Both the position numbers and the translations under genes were made by a program. Shown piece after piece: positions 6,909-10,896 of a DNA stretch of 10,896 bases. Position 1 is the first letter of the stretch. The number at the start of each line of letters is the position of its first letter. The notes under the pieces are model-generated. The model did no database searches. It was not told the origin of the DNA and saw only the letters and a program-made list of their open reading frames with translations. The stretch comes from Verrucomicrobiota bacterium (GTDB lineage: Bacteria; Verrucomicrobiota; Verrucomicrobiia; Limisphaerales; UBA1096), in the NCBI GenBank assembly GCA_030747575.1, contig JASLKI010000347.1, forward strand, positions 1-10,896, read 5' to 3'.

Positions 6909-8276
6909 ATGACGAAAATGACACTGAACAAAACCAATTGCACCACGATCGCAACGTTAGGCCTGATTGCCGCAACGCTTCCCCTTGGCCAAGCGCATGC
7001 GAATCAATTTGAGGAAACCAAGTCGAGCAATTGGCATCACTGGCGCGGGCCGGATGACAACGGCGTCTCCACCACGGCCAAGCCTCCCGTCCAATGGAGC
7101 CCAACCAACAACATCCAGTGGAAGGTGCCGGTCGAGGGCAACGGCAGTTCCACCCCGATCATCTGGGGCAACAAACTGTTCGTTCTCAGTGCGATCAACA
7201 CCGGCGAAGTGGACCCATCCCTGCCCAAGCCGGAGGATCAGCCCAAACGCGTCTTCGGCATCACCCACCCCAATACCTCCTATGAATTTGTCGTCCTTTG
7301 CATCGATCGCAACACCGGCAAAGTCTTGTGGCGTGAGACCGCAACCAAACTGATCCCCCACGAAGGTGCGCACCGTGACAACAACTTCGCTTCCGCCTCG
7401 CCCACCACCGACGGCAAGCGGCTATATTGCTGGTTCGGCTCCGCTGGCCTCTTTTGCTATGACCTAGATGGGAATAAACTTTGGGAGCGCAACCTCGGAA
7501 AAATCAAAATGGGTGCAAGCCTCGGCGAAGGCTGCTCGCCGGTGGTACACGAGGGCAAAATTGTCATCGTCCGCGATCACTCCCGGCAATCCTCCATCGA
7601 AGTTCTCAACGCCAAAAACGGCAAGTTGCTCTGGATGGTTGAACGCCACGAAAAAAACGCATGGGCCACGCCGGCCATCGTTTCGCACAGCGGAAAAACA
7701 CAAGTCATCACCACCGCTTCCGGCAAAGTTCGCAGCTACGACCTGAACTCCGGCAAGGTGATCTGGAAATGCGCCGGCCTCACCGGGAACGCCATTCCGT
7801 GCCCGGTCGTCGAAGACGACACCGTTTACTGCATGACTGGCTACAAAGGCTACTCCTTGATGGCCATCCCGCTGAATGCCAAGGGAGATATCACCGGTTC
7901 CGATAAAATCCTCTGGACCAAGCGCCGCGGCACTCCGTACGTCCCTTCCCCGATCCTGTACGATGGTCTGCTCTACTTCACCCAATCCAACCAGGCGCTT
8001 CTCTCCTGCGTAAACGCCAAGAGCGGTAAAACCTACATCGACCGCACACGCCTCAAAGGCCTCACAAACATTTATGCGTCGCCCGTCGGGGCGGATGGCC
8101 GAATCTATCTGAACGATCGCAGCGGCGTGACCCTCGTCCTCAAACGCTCGCGCGAACTCAAAGTCATCGCCAAAAACGAACTCGGCGAACAAATCGTTTC
8201 TTCATCCACACTGGCAGGCAACCAGCTATTCATCCGGGGCCGCCGTTTCCTCTATTGCATCAGCGAGAAAAAGTAG
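6909..8276 (+). CDS. Secreted PQQ-like beta-propeller repeat protein (second paralogue)
   Basis: A 455-residue PQQ-like/BamB-like propeller. Residues 1 to about 31 are a Sec signal peptide ending LPLGQAHA. NWHHWRGPDDNG follows, matching the WRG signature of the propeller at 1302-2564, and both proteins end in a similar strand (LFIRGRRFLYCIS here, LLIRGEKHLFCIA there). Blade strands include DRNTGKVLWRE, DLDGNKLWERN, NAKNGKLLWMVE and DLNSGKVIWKC. ATG at 6909 is used; a second ATG at 6918 is possible. It follows the SASA esterase by 19 bp and ends 13 bp from the convergent second esterase. No quinoprotein dehydrogenase active site was recognised. A role as structural or binding partner of the exported hydrolases is inference. 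The signal-peptide codons contain a CTTGGCCAAGCGC repeat element (6984-6996). Confidence 0.87.
   Translation: MTKMTLNKTNCTTIATLGLIAATLPLGQAHANQFEETKSSNWHHWRGPDDNGVSTTAKPPVQWSPTNNIQWKVPVEGNGSSTPIIWGNKLFVLSAINTGEVDPSLPKPEDQPKRVFGITHPNTSYEFVVLCIDRNTGKVLWRETATKLIPHEGAHRDNNFASASPTTDGKRLYCWFGSAGLFCYDLDGNKLWERNLGKIKMGASLGEGCSPVVHEGKIVIVRDHSRQSSIEVLNAKNGKLLWMVERHEKNAWATPAIVSHSGKTQVITTASGKVRSYDLNSGKVIWKCAGLTGNAIPCPVVEDDTVYCMTGYKGYSLMAIPLNAKGDITGSDKILWTKRRGTPYVPSPILYDGLLYFTQSNQALLSCVNAKSGKTYIDRTRLKGLTNIYASPVGADGRIYLNDRSGVTLVLKRSRELKVIAKNELGEQIVSSSTLAGNQLFIRGRRFLYCISEKK
6984..6996 (+). repeat. CTTGGCCAAGCGC element in the propeller signal-peptide codons
   Basis: This 13-mer is identical to the minus strand at 2942-2954 in the HEAT-tailed sulfatase. 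In both it is read in the same codon phase (Leu-Gly-Gln-Ala), whereas the TTGGCCAA copies at 1042, 2860 and 4378 are read in another phase. It belongs to the palindromic family also seen at 3144-3159 and 4453-4469. Confidence 0.55.
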
Positions 8277-8289
8277 GGCGCTATCCGCG

Positions 8290-9480
8290 CTATTCCATTG
8301 CCGCCAGTGCGTTGGCGAAAGCTTTGCCAATTTGAGCTAGGATTTTGGCGGAGCCGAGGTAGTGGTAGGCGGCGTTGGAGGTGCCGACTTCCAAAATCTT
8401 GAGTTCGCGTTCGGTGAAGAGTTTGCCGGTGTAATTCGCAACGGCTTTGTCGCGCTGCTCACGGGTGAGGGTTTGGTCCTTGGACAACTCGCGCTGCTTG
8501 GTCTTGACCTTGCCATTGCGATTGACCAACTCGGAGAGCTGAAGGTCCCAGTAGTTTTCCGTGAACACGGCAGTGACGTTGCCTTTGAATTCCGGCAGCT
8601 TGGTGGGCGCAGCCATGGCTTTGCGGAATTCGCCGTGGATGCCGGCGTAGCGTTTTTGGTCCGGGCCATACTTGGCAATCGGTCCGCCCGCGCCCATCAC
8701 GCCGATGACGAACGGCAGCTTTGGTGCTTTCAAATCCCGGCGCACGTCGCGAATAAAATGCGCGAGGTTTTTGCTGTAGGCATCGTAACTCCCCGGCTGG
8801 CCGCGCGTGGGATAAGTGCTGCCGTCTACCATGTCATTCCATCCCTGAAACCACACGAAACCCGCCAACTCGTAGCCCGCCTTCGCGTCGTAATCGGGAT
8901 ACACGCGCCGGATGTCGGCTAGCACTTTGTGGATGTGCTCCAACATCAGGCGGTAGTAAACTCCCGTGCGCTCGGTCTGCTCCTTGCGCACCTCGGCCAC
9001 GTCCTTGCCGCGCTTTTTAAAATTCTCCAGTTGTTGCTGGTTAAATTCATACGGTCCGGCGCTCGGCGGACGAAAATCTGTGTTCAGTGATTTGCCGCCC
9101 CACGAGGTCTTGACTAACAGGATCGGTTCGCCGACGTGGTTCTGCATCGTGATGCCAAACGTCAGCTCCGGCCCGATCTTTGGCCCGCGCCCGCCGGCTC
9201 CGTAGCCCACGGTCAGCCGCCCATGTTTCTCACCCGATTCCAGCGAGGGTTCGATGGATGAAATCCAAACATTTTCCTGCACCTTCGCCGTGCCGTCGGG
9301 ATTGCGGATCGCCTTGAGCAACGGTGCCGTTTTCGGGTCCATGCCCAAATGCTCCAGCGTGCGCTCGGCCGCGTGGCCCTGCATGTTGGACTGCCCCACG
9401 AGCAGATAGATTTTCAGTGGCTTGGTCGCAGCGTGAATGGACAGTGAGGTGAAGATCAGAATTGAAATTAGAATTCTCAT
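8290..9480 (-). CDS. Secreted SASA-family SGNH esterase, long form
   Basis: A 396-residue relative of the 6155-6889 esterase. Residues 1-18 are a signal peptide (MRILISILIFTSLSIHAA). Block I is LLVGQSNMQG with nucleophile Ser31, block II KTSWGGKSL, block III FVWFQGWNDM, and the probable catalytic His373 is in AAYHYLGSAK. The Asp normally three residues before this His is Ala, so the enzyme may work as a Ser-His dyad or use another acid. The ATG at 9480 overlaps the stop of the upstream hydrolase in an ATGA junction (9477-9480), which implies translational coupling and fixes the start. A longer frame to 9555 exists but would bury the signal peptide. The stop is 13 bp from the convergent propeller stop; GCGC at 8278 and 8287 could form only a 4-bp stem. 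Function as an acetyl or acyl sugar esterase is by family. Confidence 0.87.
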   Translation of the reverse strand: MRILISILIFTSLSIHAATKPLKIYLLVGQSNMQGHAAERTLEHLGMDPKTAPLLKAIRNPDGTAKVQENVWISSIEPSLESGEKHGRLTVGYGAGGRGPKIGPELTFGITMQNHVGEPILLVKTSWGGKSLNTDFRPPSAGPYEFNQQQLENFKKRGKDVAEVRKEQTERTGVYYRLMLEHIHKVLADIRRVYPDYDAKAGYELAGFVWFQGWNDMVDGSTYPTRGQPGSYDAYSKNLAHFIRDVRRDLKAPKLPFVIGVMGAGGPIAKYGPDQKRYAGIHGEFRKAMAAPTKLPEFKGNVTAVFTENYWDLQLSELVNRNGKVKTKQRELSKDQTLTREQRDKAVANYTGKLFTERELKILEVGTSNAAYHYLGSAKILAQIGKAFANALAAME

Positions 9481-10289
9481 GGCTTTCGAGGCGGCATCTT
9501 GACGTTTGTGATCACGAAGTCCACCAAGTTTTGGCTTTGGAACCAGCCGGGCCACATGTTGTGGCCTTGACCCTTGACGATCTCTAGCGTCATGAAGCCA
9601 CCCAGCTTGTCGTAGCGTTCCTTGATGAGGGCGGAATTTTTGTCCAAGGGAACGGCGCCGTCCTTGTCGCCGTGAACATGGAAGATGGGTACCTTCGCCT
9701 TAGCCAAAGGAGCCAGTCGATCAATGGGGTTGTGTTTGGATAGTTCAGCCTCAAGTTGCTCGGCGGTTAAACCATAAGCCCCGCAAGCACGCTTAAGACC
9801 GGGATAGCTGACAATGTTGCAGACCGGGTAAATGCCGGTGATACAGCGAACCTTTTCGGGATTTTCCACCGCCCAGCAATACAGCATGAGACCGCCCCGG
9901 CTCCGGCCCAAGAGACAGGCCTCTTTGGCAAGGCCCCGTTTCTTGATCAGGTACTCATGCAACGCGGTGTACACCGCCCGACCCTTTGGGCTGCCATAGG
10001 ATTCCCCCACATCCACACCGGCAATGGCGATGCCCGCCTTAAGAAACCGCTCGAACATCCATTTCTCTGAATTTGACGGCAACCCACGCAGGGTTGGCGC
10101 GTACCAAACCCACGGGATCGGGTTACCAGTCTTGGGTTTTTCGGGCAGAATCAGGAACGCAGTACGCTCCTGAATGAGGAACACTTCACCCTTGAGAGGC
10201 AGTCGCTTTTCAGCCGCTTGAAGCGGCATGACTACCGCAAAATAAAACACGGTCAATAAGCTGAATGATCTTTTCATCGGGACGAGCAT
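9477..10289 (-). CDS. Secreted alpha/beta hydrolase (prolyl-oligopeptidase/dienelactone-hydrolase-like esterase)
   Basis: A 270-residue alpha/beta hydrolase. Counting from the internal ATG at 10277 (266 residues), residues 1-22 are a Sec signal peptide (MKRSFSLLTVFYFAVVMPLQ). GRSRGG at 124-129 is the nucleophile elbow with Ser126, HGDKDGAVP at 202-210 gives the acid Asp206, and GQGHNMW at 236-242 gives His239, so the triad is complete. I used ATG 10289 because it overlaps the stop of the upstream Tat leader as TGATG, favouring coupled translation; ATG 10277 gives an equally good signal peptide. Its stop overlaps the SASA esterase start (ATGA). It is likely an esterase acting on an exported or surface substrate, perhaps acyl groups of the same glycan that the esterase deacetylates; the substrate is inference. 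Peptidase activity cannot be excluded. Confidence 0.82.
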   Translation of the reverse strand: MLVPMKRSFSLLTVFYFAVVMPLQAAEKRLPLKGEVFLIQERTAFLILPEKPKTGNPIPWVWYAPTLRGLPSNSEKWMFERFLKAGIAIAGVDVGESYGSPKGRAVYTALHEYLIKKRGLAKEACLLGRSRGGLMLYCWAVENPEKVRCITGIYPVCNIVSYPGLKRACGAYGLTAEQLEAELSKHNPIDRLAPLAKAKVPIFHVHGDKDGAVPLDKNSALIKERYDKLGGFMTLEIVKGQGHNMWPGWFQSQNLVDFVITNVKMPPRKP

Positions 10290-10408
10290 CAGTTTAACCC
10301 CGCCGCCGCAAGGGCCAAACCTGCGGCGGTCACGCCTTTGATGAGATCGCGACGACTCACGTTACTCTTGTTTTCGTTTGATTCGTTCCTTCTATTTTTT
10401 TTGTTCAT
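10289..10408 (-). CDS. Stand-alone twin-arginine (Tat) signal peptide ORF, 39 aa
   Basis: This short frame was found by reading the minus strand directly. ATG at 10408 opens a 39-codon frame ending in TGA at 10289-10291. The product has a polar, Asn/Lys/Arg-rich n-region, the twin-arginine motif SRRDLIKG at residues 18-25, and an Ala/Gly/Leu core at 26-38 (VTAAGLALAAAGL), then stops at once. This is the typical leader of Tat-exported proteins in planctomycetes and verrucomicrobia, but with no mature domain behind it. The stop overlaps the hydrolase ATG (TGATG). The start is 10 bp after the stop of the cytochrome-c-like tail. It may be the 5' remnant of a lost Tat substrate, a coupling leader peptide, or a real small membrane protein. 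The downstream hydrolase is in another frame and has its own Sec signal, so it is not simply the missing mature part. Confidence 0.68.
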   Translation of the reverse strand: MNKKNRRNESNENKSNVSRRDLIKGVTAAGLALAAAGLN

Positions 10409-10418
10409 AACGGTAGTT

Positions 10419-10554
10419 CTATTTTGCCTGTGACAAGTAGGAAATCAGGTCGGCGAGCTCTATCGTCGAGAAGCCTCGTTTGGTTGTTGCTGAAGTAAAG
10501 TTCATAAAATCAGTTGTCGTCAGGAATCTTTCATAATAGGTGAGAGGTTGAAGC
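10419..10554 (-). pseudogene. Cytochrome-c-like C-terminal remnant without start
   Basis: After the TGA of the DMFase-like gene (10555-10557), the frame offset by +1 continues for about 45 codons to TAG at 10419-10421. Its end, GFSTIELADLISYLSQAK, closely resembles the C-terminal helix of cytochrome c domains (pattern xxELADLIAYLxxxK), and an upstream Met in DFMNF could correspond to the axial ligand region. There is no CxxCH haem motif and no convincing in-frame start: the frame remains open upstream only as a shadow of the DMFase-like gene. It may be the scar of a deleted cytochrome gene, or a tail joined to the upstream gene by frameshift. The match is by eye to a short motif, so confidence is modest. 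Confidence 0.4.
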
Positions 10555-10896
10555 TCACGGTTGTTTCTTCGGCGCCACCTTGAAGTGATGCAGGACGTTT
10601 CGGACCAGCTTTCCCAAGGATACGTCGTGATACATGGCCCAGGCGGTTGCGATCGATCCGGTATGAAAAACCCGCCCGCCCTGAGGTCGTTCCCAATAGA
10701 TAATCTCCGCAATCGTCTGCTCACCCCCAACCCGCTGCTTGTGGGCGTCAGCATTGAAATCAAGGATGTTTCGCTTGTCGTGGCTACTGGCGATCGTGAG
10801 CATGCCCTTGGGTTCTACCAGCCCTTTCAGCGCCGGGTTCTTGGTCGCCCTCAGCAGCGTCGAGAGTCGTACGTCGTACTCGTGACCGACTGCACC
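10555..10896 (-). CDS. C-terminal fragment of a DMFase-like protein, start outside window
   Basis: The frame enters from the right edge and ends with TGA at 10555; 113 residues are visible. Recognisable segments are GHEYDVRLS near the beginning, IYWERPQGGRVFHTGSIATAW at about 66-86 (two parts of one conserved stretch), and LVRNVLHHFKV near the end. This order, a G-x-E-[YW]-D segment, then GG-x-VF-x-x-GS and a final NVLxxF helix, is what I recall of the C-terminal domain of N,N-dimethylformamidase large-subunit-like proteins common in planctomycetes and verrucomicrobia. It appears to be the upstream gene of the minus-strand cluster with the Tat leader, hydrolase and SASA esterase. Whether it hydrolyses an amide is unknown; many family members are uncharacterised. 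The assignment is from a fragment. Confidence 0.62.
   Translation of the reverse strand, partial: GAVGHEYDVRLSTLLRATKNPALKGLVEPKGMLTIASSHDKRNILDFNADAHKQRVGGEQTIAEIIYWERPQGGRVFHTGSIATAWAMYHDVSLGKLVRNVLHHFKVAPKKQP

Noticed and set aside
7464..8192. 242-codon open frame on the minus strand
   Set aside because: Antisense shadow of the second propeller.
8277..8289. Bidirectional terminator between the convergent propeller and esterase genes
   Set aside because: Only a 4-bp GCGC stem is available and there is no T-tract on either strand.
1..10896. Repeated CGATCG/GCGATCGC sites, as in cyanobacterial HIP1
   Set aside because: CGATCG is seen several times, but many copies fall in common Ile-Ala or Asp-Arg codon contexts and I did not make a reliable count; the TTGGCCAA family is the better-supported excess.
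1..10896. CRISPR array, tRNA, rRNA, transposase or integrase attachment site
   Set aside because: I saw no regularly spaced direct repeats, cloverleaf-forming segments, rRNA-like sequence or recombinase motifs.

Overview
The window looks like a carbohydrate- and ester-degradation accessory region from the Planctomycetota/Verrucomicrobiota superphylum, most plausibly a marine or sediment Verrucomicrobiota or planctomycete. The evidence is the gene mix: two secreted sulfatases, two PQQ-like beta-propellers with the NW..WRG N-terminal signature, two SASA-type SGNH esterases, a C-terminal fragment resembling N,N-dimethylformamidase, and a typical twin-arginine leader. Most starts lack a clear Shine-Dalgarno sequence. 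This is inference from gene content; there is no rRNA or other marker gene, and no tRNA, CRISPR array or transposase was seen.

Layout. (1) 1-4439, minus strand: a sulfatase with a C-terminal HEAT-like tail (2574-4439), a secreted PQQ-like propeller (1302-2564) and an iduronate-2-sulfatase-like enzyme cut by the left window edge (1-1211). The first two are 9 bp apart and all three point the same way, so they probably form an operon. (2) 4440-4567: a divergent intergenic region carrying a palindrome and a 7-bp inverted repeat. (3) 4568-5878, plus strand: a complete class II xylose isomerase (xylA) followed by a strong intrinsic terminator and a second terminator-like hairpin. (4) 6155-8276, plus strand: a small SASA esterase of visibly lower GC, then a second PQQ-like propeller 19 bp downstream. 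(5) 8290-10896, minus strand: reading right to left, the C-terminus of a DMFase-like protein, a cytochrome-c-like C-terminal remnant without a start, a 39-residue stand-alone Tat leader, an alpha/beta hydrolase (TGATG junction) and a second SASA esterase (ATGA overlap).

Working together. Nearly every product has an export signal, so most of the chemistry would be outside the cytoplasm: sulfate ester removal by the sulfatases and acyl or acetyl ester removal by the SASA and alpha/beta hydrolases. Xylose isomerase is the only clearly cytoplasmic enzyme and would feed released xylose to xylulose. A sulfated and acetylated xylose-containing polysaccharide is a reasonable working substrate, but no glycoside hydrolase or transporter is visible, so this is a hypothesis.

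The least ordinary features are the orphan Tat leader wedged between a cytochrome-c-like remnant and a hydrolase, a strongly over-represented palindromic element (TTGGCCAA, often within GGCCAAGCGC) in coding and non-coding DNA, and the atypical active-site motif of the HEAT-tailed sulfatase.
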